A stretch of 64,000 nt of DNA, taken from contig JAIXXF010000045.1 of NCBI GenBank assembly GCA_027490925.1, forward strand, positions 1 to 64,000, given 5' to 3'. Positions 46,068 to 54,666 of this stretch are shown here, one piece after another (the first letter of the stretch is position 1; each line of letters begins with the position of its first letter). The notes beneath the pieces are model-generated. The model ran no database searches. It saw only the letters and a list, made by a program, of their open reading frames with translations, and was not told the origin of the DNA. The DNA is from Comamonadaceae bacterium. GTDB lineage: Bacteria; Pseudomonadota; Gammaproteobacteria; Burkholderiales; Burkholderiaceae_C. Made by a program: the position numbers and the translations under genes.

Positions 46068-46088
46068 GTAAATTCTCCAAAATCAGTT

Positions 46089-46640
46089 TCAAGCGAATGC
46101 GGGCGCAGCGGCCTTGATCGCAGCGCGGATGCGCGGGTAGGTGCCGCAACGGCAAAGGTTGGCTTGCATCGCGTCGGTGATGCCTTGGTCGGACACCTGG
46201 CCTTTCACGCGGGTCAAGTACTCGTACGCGGTCATCAGCTGACCCGCTTGGCAAAAACCACACTGGGCCACGTCGTTGGCTTTCCAAGCGTCTTGCAGGG
46301 CCTTGCCGCCCTTAAGTTTGCTCAGGCCTTCGATCGTGGTGATGTTGGTTTTCACATCGCCAATACGGGTGACGCAGGGACGGAATTTATTTCGCTGAAC
46401 CAACGGCATCGGGCCAGAAAACCGGCTCTTGCTGGAGTACGGGCTCGCCCCGTTTCCATCTTCAGACGCCACGATGGCTTCCTCGGAGTGGCATGTACAA
46501 GCACCGCACACGCCCACACCGCACCCGTACTTCGGACCGGTCAGCTGAAGCTTGTCGCGCAGGATGTACAACAGATAGTCGTTCTTGTCGGCGGTGACCT
46601 TTTCGGTTTTGCCGTTTACTTTGATTTCAAAGTCTGCCAT
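46089..46640 (-). CDS. IorA-like (2Fe-2S) subunit of a molybdenum hydroxylase
   Basis: A 183-aa protein with two [2Fe-2S] sites. The plant-type cluster has Cys40, 45, 48 (GCGVGVCGAC) and Cys89; the second has Cys127, 130 and Cys163, 165 (CGFC...CRCG). It is the small electron-transfer subunit of isoquinoline 1-oxidoreductase/aldehyde-oxidase-type enzymes. The gap between Cys48 and Cys89 is 40 residues, against about 11 normally: an insertion of some 30 residues (SEDGNGASPYSSKSRFSG) has been added. All eight cysteines remain. It is coupled with the large subunit gene, 21 bp apart. Confidence 0.9.
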   Translation of the reverse strand: MADFEIKVNGKTEKVTADKNDYLLYILRDKLQLTGPKYGCGVGVCGACTCHSEEAIVASEDGNGASPYSSKSRFSGPMPLVQRNKFRPCVTRIGDVKTNITTIEGLSKLKGGKALQDAWKANDVAQCGFCQAGQLMTAYEYLTRVKGQVSDQGITDAMQANLCRCGTYPRIRAAIKAAAPAFA

Positions 46641-46661
46641 GGTAATTTTTCTCCTAATGGA

Positions 46662-49088
46662 TTAAGCGTCGGAACGAGGTGCGCTCGGCGGAACGTAAAT
46701 CGGCAGCTCTTCTGGCATGTGCGAATCCAAGCCTTTGTTCTGCACGCTGTTGATGTCGGCCCATGCGTTGGCGACAGCTGCAAAAGCAGTAGGGGCGCTC
46801 AACTCACCGGCCCCGCCCACGCGGTTGTCGTTCACATTCACAAAAGACGTCTTGATGTCGTACGCGCATTCGCGCATGCGGTTCCAGTAGTAATCCAAGA
46901 AGGTGCTTTCTTGGGCCGCACCGTCAACGAAGGTGATCTTGCTGAAGTACACCAGCGCGATGGCGTCGGCCAAGGCGCCTTCGACCATGGAAGCACCACC
47001 AGAAGGATTGGTGACTTTGCCCATGTCCACCGCCGCGCGCGCTTTCAGCACGGTGGGTGGTGTGTCTTTGATGTTGGCACCCTTTGGCAACTCGGACACC
47101 ACGTACATGAACGAAGCACTGTTCCACTCTTCGTGGCAACCAAAGCCGATGCCACGAATCGGGCCGTCTGGGTTGGCTTTGTTGAAATCGGCGACCGCTT
47201 TTGCGTCTTCCGCATACTCTTTGGCGCACTCTTCAAACACGCCGCGAATGCGCTCAGACTTCAGGTACTTGATGCGCAGTGCAAAACGGTCTTGACCCGT
47301 CTTGCGTGCGACTTCGTCCAAGAAGATTTCCTTGCCGCCCTGGCCCGACACGCTGTACACGGCGCGCATGGCACCTGTGGGAAATGGTGCCACGACTTCA
47401 CGGAAGGCTTCCGTCGTGTTGAAGGTGTAGGGCGACGGTGCCGACAGTGGGAAGTAATCAAAACCCGTTTGGTTTGTAGCCGCCAGTGCCGTTTCTGTTG
47501 GGGTGTTGTCCACGCCAGAAGGCAGTTCGCACAGGATGGAGACGAACTTGTGGTTCAAGCTCAGGATCGACTTGCCATCGGAGCCGATGTTGGCGATGTA
47601 GCGGCTGAAGGTGGGCGGACGGTATGGGCACAGACGCAGGTCGTCGTTGCGCGACCACATCACCTTGATGCGGTTGGTGGTCACACCCTTGGCGTTCTTT
47701 ACACCGCCGAGCTTGCGAACCGCGTCAGCGATGCGTGCAGATTCTGCAGACGACTCCACCAGCAGGTTGCGGCCGAAGTGGCCATAACCCTGGGTCACGT
47801 TCAGCAGCACTTTGGTGGGCGACAGATCAAGGCCGACTTGCTGGGCCAGTTGCTGACGGTTGTAACGGGGCACCTGCGATGCCCACCAGGCTTGCAGACT
47901 GGTGGCTGGGCCGTCTTTGTCACCATAGGCTTCGGCTACGGCGGCTTGGGTGCCCAGGGTGCCTTGGGCGTGGAAGCCAACGAAGAACCCACGCTTGACT
48001 TGCTTGCTCGCAAGCAGCAAACCACCCACCGGGTCGGGTCCCACGGCGTCTTTGAGCTTTTGGTTCAGCATCGGGGTGCTGAAACGGGATGCGGTGCCTG
48101 GCTTCCAGGTGATCATCTTGTCTTTGATGATCTTGTCACGGGCTTCCAGCGCGTCGCCAAAGGTGTCTGCCACCAAGCCCACGCCAGCGTAAATGGTGAA
48201 GCCGTTCTTGCCCGAGTTGAAAGGGATCACCTCCTTGACCAACTGGGTGCCATCGGCCTTTTTGAGCGCCAAGATCGCGGTGCGGTCGACTTTGTCGGGT
48301 GCGCCACGCGTCTGCAGGGAGTGCATCACCAGGACGTTCGCGGCGTCCATGTTGGTGTCGATGGTGTACTGCAGGCTACCGTTGTAGATGGCGTCGCTGT
48401 CAATGCGGGGGATGCCCTGGCCCGGGAGGAAGTCGGCGTTGTTGGCGCGGATTTTCATGCCCTTGCCCAAAATGCCGCCGGCTTTGGTGCCGCCAGCGTC
48501 CTTGCCGTACTGCCAGGCTGCTGCCACAGGGCGTGAGTTCAGTGCGACGGTGGCTGCCTTTGAAGCCAGTGCGGCAAAGGTTTGGTTGCCGACAGCAGGT
48601 CCGGCCGCGGACGTGGTGATTTCGCCACCGCCAGCTGCGGCCAGCATGCGTGCGCGCAGTTCAGCGCCCACCGTACGAACGGGGTCGGCCAACAAACGGG
48701 TCGAACCGGAAGCGCCCACCAGGGTGGTGGTGAATGCCGTCGCCTTGGCGGTGGTGAACGATTGGGCCACCACGTCTTTGACGTCAATGCCCACCGCGTC
48801 GGCCAGCAGGATGGCCAGCGAGGTCAAAATGCCTTGACCCGATTCCACGCGCGGAACCGTCAGCACCACTTTGTTGTCGCTGCGAATCGCCAGGTAGGCG
48901 TTCAGCTCGGTGGAGGTCGTGGCGTCGGCTGCGTTGGCTTCGCCAGCATCCGTGGCCAGCTTCACACCAATCGTCAGGGCGGTTGGCGCTGCCACCACCC
49001 AAGTCATGAAATTGCGACGATCGACCGTGGCTGCGCCAGTGTCTGAGCCCGCGTTGTCGCTCTGTGGAGCAAGTAGTTCAGTGTTCAT
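46662..49088 (-). CDS. IorB-like molybdopterin-binding hydroxylase large subunit with Tat-type signal
   Basis: An 808-aa protein of the xanthine dehydrogenase family, closest in style to isoquinoline 1-oxidoreductase/aldehyde dehydrogenase large subunits. A twin-arginine-like signal (DRRNFMTWVVAAPTALTIG) is at residues 23-41. MoCo-binding stretches include GYGHFGRNLLVESSAE and, near the C-terminus, the catalytic Glu motif GGAGELSAPTAFAAVANA. It lacks the FAD subunit of XDH, as do IorAB enzymes. The substrate is unknown. Its ribosome site is AGAAGG. It heads the operon with the Fe-S subunit and the Gly-rich protein. Confidence 0.88.
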   Translation of the reverse strand: MNTELLAPQSDNAGSDTGAATVDRRNFMTWVVAAPTALTIGVKLATDAGEANAADATTSTELNAYLAIRSDNKVVLTVPRVESGQGILTSLAILLADAVGIDVKDVVAQSFTTAKATAFTTTLVGASGSTRLLADPVRTVGAELRARMLAAAGGGEITTSAAGPAVGNQTFAALASKAATVALNSRPVAAAWQYGKDAGGTKAGGILGKGMKIRANNADFLPGQGIPRIDSDAIYNGSLQYTIDTNMDAANVLVMHSLQTRGAPDKVDRTAILALKKADGTQLVKEVIPFNSGKNGFTIYAGVGLVADTFGDALEARDKIIKDKMITWKPGTASRFSTPMLNQKLKDAVGPDPVGGLLLASKQVKRGFFVGFHAQGTLGTQAAVAEAYGDKDGPATSLQAWWASQVPRYNRQQLAQQVGLDLSPTKVLLNVTQGYGHFGRNLLVESSAESARIADAVRKLGGVKNAKGVTTNRIKVMWSRNDDLRLCPYRPPTFSRYIANIGSDGKSILSLNHKFVSILCELPSGVDNTPTETALAATNQTGFDYFPLSAPSPYTFNTTEAFREVVAPFPTGAMRAVYSVSGQGGKEIFLDEVARKTGQDRFALRIKYLKSERIRGVFEECAKEYAEDAKAVADFNKANPDGPIRGIGFGCHEEWNSASFMYVVSELPKGANIKDTPPTVLKARAAVDMGKVTNPSGGASMVEGALADAIALVYFSKITFVDGAAQESTFLDYYWNRMRECAYDIKTSFVNVNDNRVGGAGELSAPTAFAAVANAWADINSVQNKGLDSHMPEELPIYVPPSAPRSDA

Positions 49089-49523
49089 AGTACCTTCTGT
49101 AGTGCTAAAGGTTTAGGAAAATCCCAACCGAGAGTCTAGGTAGGCGCAACTTGTGAACCCCTAGGGGAAACCATTAACTCGGGGAAACCACTATGAATCC
49201 ACCCTGAATTCAGGGATCTTTTTTGCGCAACCTGTTGCAAATTGAGATTGCTTGCTTGGTTTTTAATGACGTCCACGTCCGTCCATGCCGGGTTTTGTGA
49301 ACTATTCGCGATTTTGGGCGGGTGGTCGTGGACGAAACGCGCCTTTTCACAAAGACCCTGTCGCCGCGGCGCTGGTCCTGGCGGCTTGCGATGGTTTCGG
49401 GGGCGAGGCGGGTTGCGTTCAGCCAATGAACGATTTGGGATTAAGCCTTGGGTGAGTGCCCCTGGCCCCGCGTCGGAGGTGGTCTGCGGAAAGCGTGGCG
49501 AAACGAGCCTGACGGCGGGCGTC
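49089..49523. other. 435-bp gap upstream of iorB-like gene
   Basis: This gap contains no credible gene. It contains the promoter side of the molybdoenzyme operon (rightmost at 49088) and ends at the gspC stop. The AT-rich part 49200-49320 includes imperfect repeats such as GCAAC/GTTGC (49227-49238). Sequence elements with symmetry are listed separately. Confidence 0.65.
49158..49215. promoter_or_regulatory. Direct repeats and palindromes upstream of the ior operon
   Basis: Two identical GGGGAAACCA decamers (49164-49173 and 49181-49190) lie at a 17-bp period, 75-100 bp before the iorB-like start. The first overlaps the palindrome CCCCTAGGGG (49158-49167), and a perfect 14-bp palindrome CCCTGAATTCAGGG follows at 49202-49215. 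Their position fits activator binding sites. The binding protein is unknown. Confidence 0.5.
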
Positions 49524-49997
49524 TCAACGCTTGGCCGAACCCGCGTCTTGTGCTGCCGGCATGTCAAGTGTCACGGTGATCGGGCCTCCGACGCTGGGCC
49601 CCAGTTCGGCGCGGCGCGGTGTGACTGCGATCAGCACCAGACCGTCTGCGACCGTGCTGCCCACCCGATAGGGTTTGGGCGGTTTGCCATCAATGGCGAT
49701 CAGCGCCGCTGCACTGTCGTCCCCCGCGATGGCCCCCAACAGGCCCATGCGGCTGGCGAGGGTGGGCGTCGCAGGGGGTGCGGCCGGGGCTTCGACCGCA
49801 CCCAACAAGCGCCCCACCGCCCCCGGGTCCACCAATGCCCCGTCGTTGCTTGGCAACAGGGACACCGATGACATGCGCCCACCCAGGCTGGCACCCGGCA
49901 GTTGTCCAGACCATTGCAGGCCCCACGCCACGGTGCTGCCCACGGCCAACGCCCAAACCACAAAGGCCGACACCGACGCCCACGTTTTGCTTTGCAT
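49524..49997 (-). CDS. gspC: Type II secretion protein GspC (short form)
   Basis: A 157-aa inner-membrane protein. One N-terminal transmembrane helix (VSAFVVWALAVGSTVAWGL) is followed by a Ser/Pro spacer and the GspC homology region (RMGLLGAIAGDDSAAALIAI, KPYRVGSTVADGLVLIAV). GspC links the inner-membrane platform with the secretin. Enteric GspC proteins have a C-terminal PDZ domain; here the chain ends after the homology region, as in many betaproteobacteria. It is divergent from gspG. Confidence 0.86.
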   Translation of the reverse strand: MQSKTWASVSAFVVWALAVGSTVAWGLQWSGQLPGASLGGRMSSVSLLPSNDGALVDPGAVGRLLGAVEAPAAPPATPTLASRMGLLGAIAGDDSAAALIAIDGKPPKPYRVGSTVADGLVLIAVTPRRAELGPSVGGPITVTLDMPAAQDAGSAKR

Positions 49998-50059
49998 GAA
50001 ACAATTATGATGCAGCCTACCCCCAGCATTGGGTGGCCAATCACTCTTACACGGCGTCT

Positions 50060-50488
50060 ATGAAACTGTCTGCGAAGCGAATGTTGCGGGGTTTTACCCT
50101 GATCGAGTTGATGGTGGTGCTGGTCATCATCGGCGTGTTGGCTGCGTTGATCGTTCCCAACGTGCTGGACCGGGCGGACGACGCCCGGGTCACGGCCGCG
50201 AGGACCGACGTGAACAACATGGTGCAGGCGCTCAAGCTGTACAAGCTGGACAACCAGCGCTACCCAACGGCGGAACAAGGCCTTCAGGCCCTGGTGGCAC
50301 GGCCCACCGTGGGGCCCATCCCTGCGAATTGGCGGCCGTATCTGGACAAGCTGCCCAAAGACGCCTGGGGACAACCTTATCAGTACCTGAACCCCGGGGT
50401 TCATCAAGAGGTGGACGTGTTCTCGTTCGGTGCCGACGGCCAAGCAGGTGGTGAAGGCAAAAATGCCGACATCGGCAGCTGGCAGTGA
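50060..50488 (+). CDS. gspG: Type II secretion major pseudopilin GspG
   Basis: A 142-aa type IV pilin-like protein. The leader MKLSAKRMLRG precedes the mature FTLIELMVVLVIIGVLAALI with Glu5. The C-terminal part PYQYLNPGVHQEVDVFSFGADGQAGGEG is the calcium-binding region of GspG. The ATG at 50060 is favoured over an in-frame GTG at 50033 because it gives a normal short leader. It opens the gspGHIJKLMNDEF unit. Confidence 0.95.
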   Translation: MKLSAKRMLRGFTLIELMVVLVIIGVLAALIVPNVLDRADDARVTAARTDVNNMVQALKLYKLDNQRYPTAEQGLQALVARPTVGPIPANWRPYLDKLPKDAWGQPYQYLNPGVHQEVDVFSFGADGQAGGEGKNADIGSWQ

Positions 50489-50520
50489 CGCAGTCCGCCT
50501 GAGCCACTGAGTTGCGATGC

Positions 50521-50964
50521 ATGGCTGGCACAGTGCCCCCGTCCCCCTGGCGCGCTGCTGGCTTTACCTTGTTGGAGTTGTTGGTGGTGATCGCCTTGAT
50601 CGCCATCGCGTCGGCGAGCGTCAGTTTCGCTTTCCGCGACTCGTCTGACACCCAACTGCAACGCGAGGCCGACCGTTTGGCCACGCTGTTGGACGCCGCC
50701 CGAGCCAAGTCACGCACGCTGGGCAGCCCGGTGTTTTGGCGGCCGGTGAACGGCGGCTTTCGTTTTGAGGGTTTGCCTGCAGGCACCTTGCCAGAAACCT
50801 GGTTGAACGATGGCGTCACCGTGGTCAACACGCCGCTGCTGGTGCTGGGACCAGAGCCCATTCTGGCCCGTCAGGGGACGGTCATCTCTCTGGGGGAACG
50901 CCGTTTGCTGATCGCCACCGACGGCGTGCGCCCCTTCGCTGTTCAGTCGATGGGGTCTCCATGA
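50521..50964 (+). CDS. gspH: Type II secretion minor pseudopilin GspH
   Basis: A 147-aa minor pseudopilin. The prepilin site is AAG followed by FTLLELLVVIALIAIASASV with Glu5. GspH is part of the pseudopilus tip assembly. An in-frame TTG at 50512 is a less likely start. The stop overlaps gspI (ATGA). Confidence 0.88.
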   Translation: MAGTVPPSPWRAAGFTLLELLVVIALIAIASASVSFAFRDSSDTQLQREADRLATLLDAARAKSRTLGSPVFWRPVNGGFRFEGLPAGTLPETWLNDGVTVVNTPLLVLGPEPILARQGTVISLGERRLLIATDGVRPFAVQSMGSP

Positions 50965-51326
50965 GGCGCGCGAGGCGGTCCCCGGGATTCACCTTGATCG
51001 AGGTGTTGGTGGCACTGGGCATTGTCTCGGTGGCATTGATCGCCGGCGTTCAAGCCAGCAGCGCGTTGACGCGCAATGCCCAGCGGGAGGCCGATGGGTT
51101 GCTCGCCGAGTTGTGCGCCGAAAACGAATTGGTGAAGATCCGCTTGGCCGAGCAGTTGCCCGGCGTGGGGGAAAGCACTTTCACTTGCACACAGTCAGAG
51201 CGGGTGCTACAGGGGCGCCTGACTGTGGCCACCACCCCCAACCCCAACTTCTTGCGGGTCGATGCACAGGTGCTGGATGGGCCTTACAGCCTGCTGCGGA
51301 TTTCCACCGTCGTGGGGCGGTTTTGA
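50961..51326 (+). CDS. gspI: Type II secretion minor pseudopilin GspI
   Basis: A 121-aa minor pseudopilin. The leader MRRARRSPG precedes FTLIEVLVALGIVSVALIAG, with Glu5. The downstream WRI/LVKIRLAEQLPGVGES pattern and size fit GspI. It overlaps gspH and gspJ by 4 and 1 bp, so the three are translationally coupled. With J and K it forms the tip complex of the pseudopilus. Confidence 0.92.
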   Translation: MRRARRSPGFTLIEVLVALGIVSVALIAGVQASSALTRNAQREADGLLAELCAENELVKIRLAEQLPGVGESTFTCTQSERVLQGRLTVATTPNPNFLRVDAQVLDGPYSLLRISTVVGRF

Positions 51327-52006
51327 TGCCCGCATTGACCTCACGCCGCGTCAGTGGCTTCACCTTGATCGAGCTGTTGGTCACCATCGGCATCATGGCT
51401 TTGATGACCTTGCTCAGTTGGCGCGGCATCGACGGCATGGTGAAGACCAAAGACCAGTTGTCGGCTCGGAGCGATCAGGTGTTGACGCTGCAGACCGCGC
51501 TGACCCAATGGACGGTTGACCTCGATAACCTGACCGAGACACGGGTGGTCAGCGCGGTGGATTACGACGGCAGCGTGCTGCGCATGACGCGACGCGACGC
51601 GGTCAGCCCTGCCGAAGGCGTGCGTGTGGTGGCATGGACACGTCGCCCCGACAACGGCGCGGGGAGCTGGGTGCGTTGGCAGTCCCCCACCGTTCGCACA
51701 CGGGCCGATTTGTTGTCGGCTTGGGCCAAAGCCCAACAGTGGGGTCGTGAGCCAACGCCCGAAGACCGGGCGCAAGACGTGCCGCTGGCGGGCCTGAACG
51801 ACTGGCAGCTGTTTTACTTTCGGGACAACGCGTGGAGCAACCCGCTCTCCAGCGCCGCCGACCCCAATCAGCCCTCGACCGTGGGCCTGAACGCGCCACC
51901 GAAGGGCGTGCGGCTGATGCTGACCTTGTCGCCAGACCAGCCGTTTGCCGGTGTGCTGACCCGCGACTGGGTGCGCCCGTTGGTGGGTGGGGGCAAAGCG
52001 TTGTGA
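51326..52006 (+). CDS. gspJ: Type II secretion minor pseudopilin GspJ
   Basis: A 226-aa minor pseudopilin. The prepilin site RRVSG-FTLIELLVTIGIMAL, then LSWRGIDGMVKTKDQL, fits GspJ. The ATG shares its first base with the gspI stop. The longer upstream frame is gspI in another register and is not part of the protein. Confidence 0.92.
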   Translation: MPALTSRRVSGFTLIELLVTIGIMALMTLLSWRGIDGMVKTKDQLSARSDQVLTLQTALTQWTVDLDNLTETRVVSAVDYDGSVLRMTRRDAVSPAEGVRVVAWTRRPDNGAGSWVRWQSPTVRTRADLLSAWAKAQQWGREPTPEDRAQDVPLAGLNDWQLFYFRDNAWSNPLSSAADPNQPSTVGLNAPPKGVRLMLTLSPDQPFAGVLTRDWVRPLVGGGKAL

Positions 52007-52974
52007 GCTTGCCGCACCACCGTCAACGCGGCGCAGCCCTGCTCACCGCGATGCTCGCGGTCACCTTGATCGCCACTTTTGCGGCCACTGCGCTGTGGCA
52101 GCAGTACCGCAGCGTGGAAGTGGAGCGGGCCGAGCGGGAGCGTGTGCAGGCGGCGTGGATCCTCACCGGTGCTCTGGATTGGGCGCGCTTGATCCTGCGC
52201 GAAGACGCCCGCGCAGGCGGCGCCGACTCGCTGTCGGAGCCCTGGGCCGTGCCCCTGGCCGAGTCGCGCCTGTCCAGTTTTTTGGCCGCGGACCGCAACA
52301 GCACCGAGGACGACGCGCTGGACACGTTTTTGTCTGGCCAAATTGTGGATGCCCAGTCAAGGCTCAACGTGGCCAACCTGATGGACGGCATCAAGCCTTC
52401 GGAACTGGGGGCGCAGAGCTTCACTCGCCTGTTCCAAGTGCTGGGCTTGCCTGACGCCGAGCTGAAGCTGCTGATCAACAACTACGCCCTGGCCGCCACC
52501 GGCAGCCCCACCGCTGGGGGCAATGTGCCCTTGAGACCGCAAAGACTTGAACAGCTGGCGTGGCTGGGTCTCTCCAATGACACCCTGGCACGGCTCAAGC
52601 CCTTTGTGGTGGTTCTGCCGTCCAGCACGCCCATCAACTTGAACACCGCCAGCTTGGAGGTGGTTTATGCAGGCATTCCCACACTGACGATGCAAGAAGC
52701 CCGCAAGTTGGTGGAGCGCCGCACCGCCACCCCGTTCCGCTCGTTGTCGGAAGTGGGCACGTTCAACGTCGAGCTGGCCGGCTTGTTGACCGAAAGCCAG
52801 CAAAGCGTGTCCAGTCGCATGTTTGAGGTGTATGGGCGCTTGCGCATGGACAAGACCGTCATCCAGGAGTTGTCTCTGGTGGAGCGTCAGGGTCTGAACG
52901 TCATCACCCTCTACCGGGAGCGCACGGCCACGGTGGACAACCCAGCCGCCGCTGGCAACGTCAATCTAAAATGA
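52003..52974 (+). CDS. gspK: Type II secretion minor pseudopilin GspK
   Basis: A 323-aa pseudopilin, larger than the others. The start is GTG at 52003, overlapping the gspJ stop. The N-terminus RQRGAALLTAMLAVTLIATFA lacks Glu5, as is normal for GspK, which caps the pseudopilus. The domain with LINNYALAATGSPTAGGN and PSSTPINLNTASLEVVYAG (helix-hairpin-helix-like) is typical. Confidence 0.92.
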   Translation: MSLPHHRQRGAALLTAMLAVTLIATFAATALWQQYRSVEVERAERERVQAAWILTGALDWARLILREDARAGGADSLSEPWAVPLAESRLSSFLAADRNSTEDDALDTFLSGQIVDAQSRLNVANLMDGIKPSELGAQSFTRLFQVLGLPDAELKLLINNYALAATGSPTAGGNVPLRPQRLEQLAWLGLSNDTLARLKPFVVVLPSSTPINLNTASLEVVYAGIPTLTMQEARKLVERRTATPFRSLSEVGTFNVELAGLLTESQQSVSSRMFEVYGRLRMDKTVIQELSLVERQGLNVITLYRERTATVDNPAAAGNVNLK

Positions 52975-52978
52975 GCCG

Positions 52979-54166
52979 ATGTCTTCGCTGATCGTTGTCC
53001 TCTCTGCGCCCGGCAGCCGCACCAGCGCCGACCACAGCTACGCGTTGACCCACGACGGCCAAAGCCTCGCAGACCACGGTACGGTCGCAACCAGCCAGTT
53101 GCCTGCCGCCACCGAGGTGGTTGCGGTCGTGCCCGCGCAGTGCTTGTCTTGGCACCATCCGGTCATTCCCAAAGTCCCAGCCAACCGCCTCAACGAGGTG
53201 CTGCAGGGCACGTTGGAAGAGCACCTGCTTGATGACCCTGACACGCTGCACTTGGCCCTCGCGCCAGACGCCAAAGCGGCGTTGGGCAGTGGCGCGCCAG
53301 TGTGGGTGGCGGCGTGCGACAAGGCTTGGCTGCGCACTGAGCTGGAGGCCTTGGAGGCCGCTGGCCTGCGGGTGTCCCGAATCGTGCCGGAGTTGGTGCC
53401 AGGGCTGAACCAAGCGTGGGTGTATGGCACCTCCCAATCGGCTTGGTGCGCCCTGTCCGATGCCCAAGGGGTGGCGGTGTTGCCCTTGGCGGCGGCGTCC
53501 GCCCCGGGCGGTTGGACGGTGTGCGCCGAACCGGCGGTTGCAGCGCTGGCAGAGCAGACATTGGGCGCGAAGGTGGCCATTCGCCAAGCCGCCCAGCAGT
53601 GGGTGACCGCCGCACAAACCGATTGGAACCTTGCCCAGTTCGAACTGGCCAGCGCAGGCCGCAAGGGCGCCAGCCAACGCTGGCTGCATGGCTGGCAGGT
53701 GTTTGCCCTCGCGCCGCAATGGCGTGCCTTGCGCTGGGGTCTGGCAGGCTTGGTTGCAGTGCATTTGGTGGCCGTCAATGGGCTGGCTTGGAGCGAACGC
53801 ACGGCCTTGAACGAGAAGCGGGCTGAGCTGAAAAAGATTTACCAAAACAGCTTCCCCCAGGCCCGTGCGGTGTTGGACCCGGTGGCGCAAATGACGCGCG
53901 ACGTGTCGGCCTTGCAGCAGTCGGTGGGTCAGCTGACCTACCGCGACCTGGAGGTCATGCTGACCTATACGGCGGCCGTGCTGCCCACTGCCAAAACCCC
54001 CAGCGCGGTCGAGTTCCGTCCGGGTGAACTCAAGGTGCGGGGCATCGAGGTGGCTCCCGGTGAACTGCCAGCCATGGACGCCCGCCTTCGCGAGGCCGGC
54101 TACCAGATCACCGGCCAGGCCGATGGCCTGGTCGTCTCGTTCAACCCCACCAAAGGCCGCCTGTGA
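52979..54166 (+). CDS. gspL: Type II secretion inner-membrane protein GspL
   Basis: A 395-aa protein: a cytoplasmic actin-like domain (residues 1-240) that binds GspE, one transmembrane helix near residue 255 (LGLAGLVAVHLVAVNGLAW type), and a ferredoxin-like periplasmic domain. The LPAATEVVAVVPAQCLSWH and LEEHLLDDPDTLHLAL segments match betaproteobacterial GspL. It overlaps the GTG of gspM by 4 bp. Confidence 0.9.
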   Translation: MSSLIVVLSAPGSRTSADHSYALTHDGQSLADHGTVATSQLPAATEVVAVVPAQCLSWHHPVIPKVPANRLNEVLQGTLEEHLLDDPDTLHLALAPDAKAALGSGAPVWVAACDKAWLRTELEALEAAGLRVSRIVPELVPGLNQAWVYGTSQSAWCALSDAQGVAVLPLAAASAPGGWTVCAEPAVAALAEQTLGAKVAIRQAAQQWVTAAQTDWNLAQFELASAGRKGASQRWLHGWQVFALAPQWRALRWGLAGLVAVHLVAVNGLAWSERTALNEKRAELKKIYQNSFPQARAVLDPVAQMTRDVSALQQSVGQLTYRDLEVMLTYTAAVLPTAKTPSAVEFRPGELKVRGIEVAPGELPAMDARLREAGYQITGQADGLVVSFNPTKGRL

Positions 54167-54666
54167 GTCGCTTGAGCACGTTGTCGGCGCTGACCAAGCA
54201 CCCCGCCCTGGCATGGTGGCACGCCATGCCGGAGACCACGCGCCAACTGGCCATACCGCTGTCCGTGGTCGCGGGGTTGCTGGTGTTGGCGGTCTTGACG
54301 CTGTTGCCCTCGCTCGCGGTGATCCGCGCGGCACCCAGCGACCACCAGAAGCTGGACCAGCAGTTGGAGCTGATGCGCCAATTGGCAACCCAAGCCCTGA
54401 GCGCCAAGGCCCAGCCCAAAGCCAACCCGGACGAGGCCCTCAAATTTCTGGACACGTCGGTCAAACAGTCGCTGGCTGCCAGCGCCCAGATGGCTGTGTC
54501 TGGTGACCGCGCCACCATCACGCTGAAAAACGCATCGCCGGAGTCCTTGAGTGCGTGGCTGGCCCAGTTGCGAGGCGTGGGGCGGTTGCTGCCCGCAGAG
54601 GCCAAGCTCACCCGGTCCGATACCGGTTGGAGCGGGCAGGTGGTGGTGAACTTGCCACAGCCATGA
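54163..54666 (+). CDS. gspM: Type II secretion protein GspM
   Basis: A 167-aa single-pass inner-membrane protein. A hydrophobic helix (LAIPLSVVAGLLVLAVLTLL) is near residue 30, followed by a ferredoxin-like periplasmic domain with little conservation. The start is GTG, coupled to gspL, and the stop overlaps gspN by 4 bp. Identity rests on size, topology and the position after gspL. Confidence 0.85.
   Translation: MSRLSTLSALTKHPALAWWHAMPETTRQLAIPLSVVAGLLVLAVLTLLPSLAVIRAAPSDHQKLDQQLELMRQLATQALSAKAQPKANPDEALKFLDTSVKQSLAASAQMAVSGDRATITLKNASPESLSAWLAQLRGVGRLLPAEAKLTRSDTGWSGQVVVNLPQP

Noticed and set aside
46164-48536. 790-codon plus-strand open frame opposite the IorB-like gene
   Set aside because: Antisense to a protein with clear family motifs; long shadow frames are expected at this GC content.
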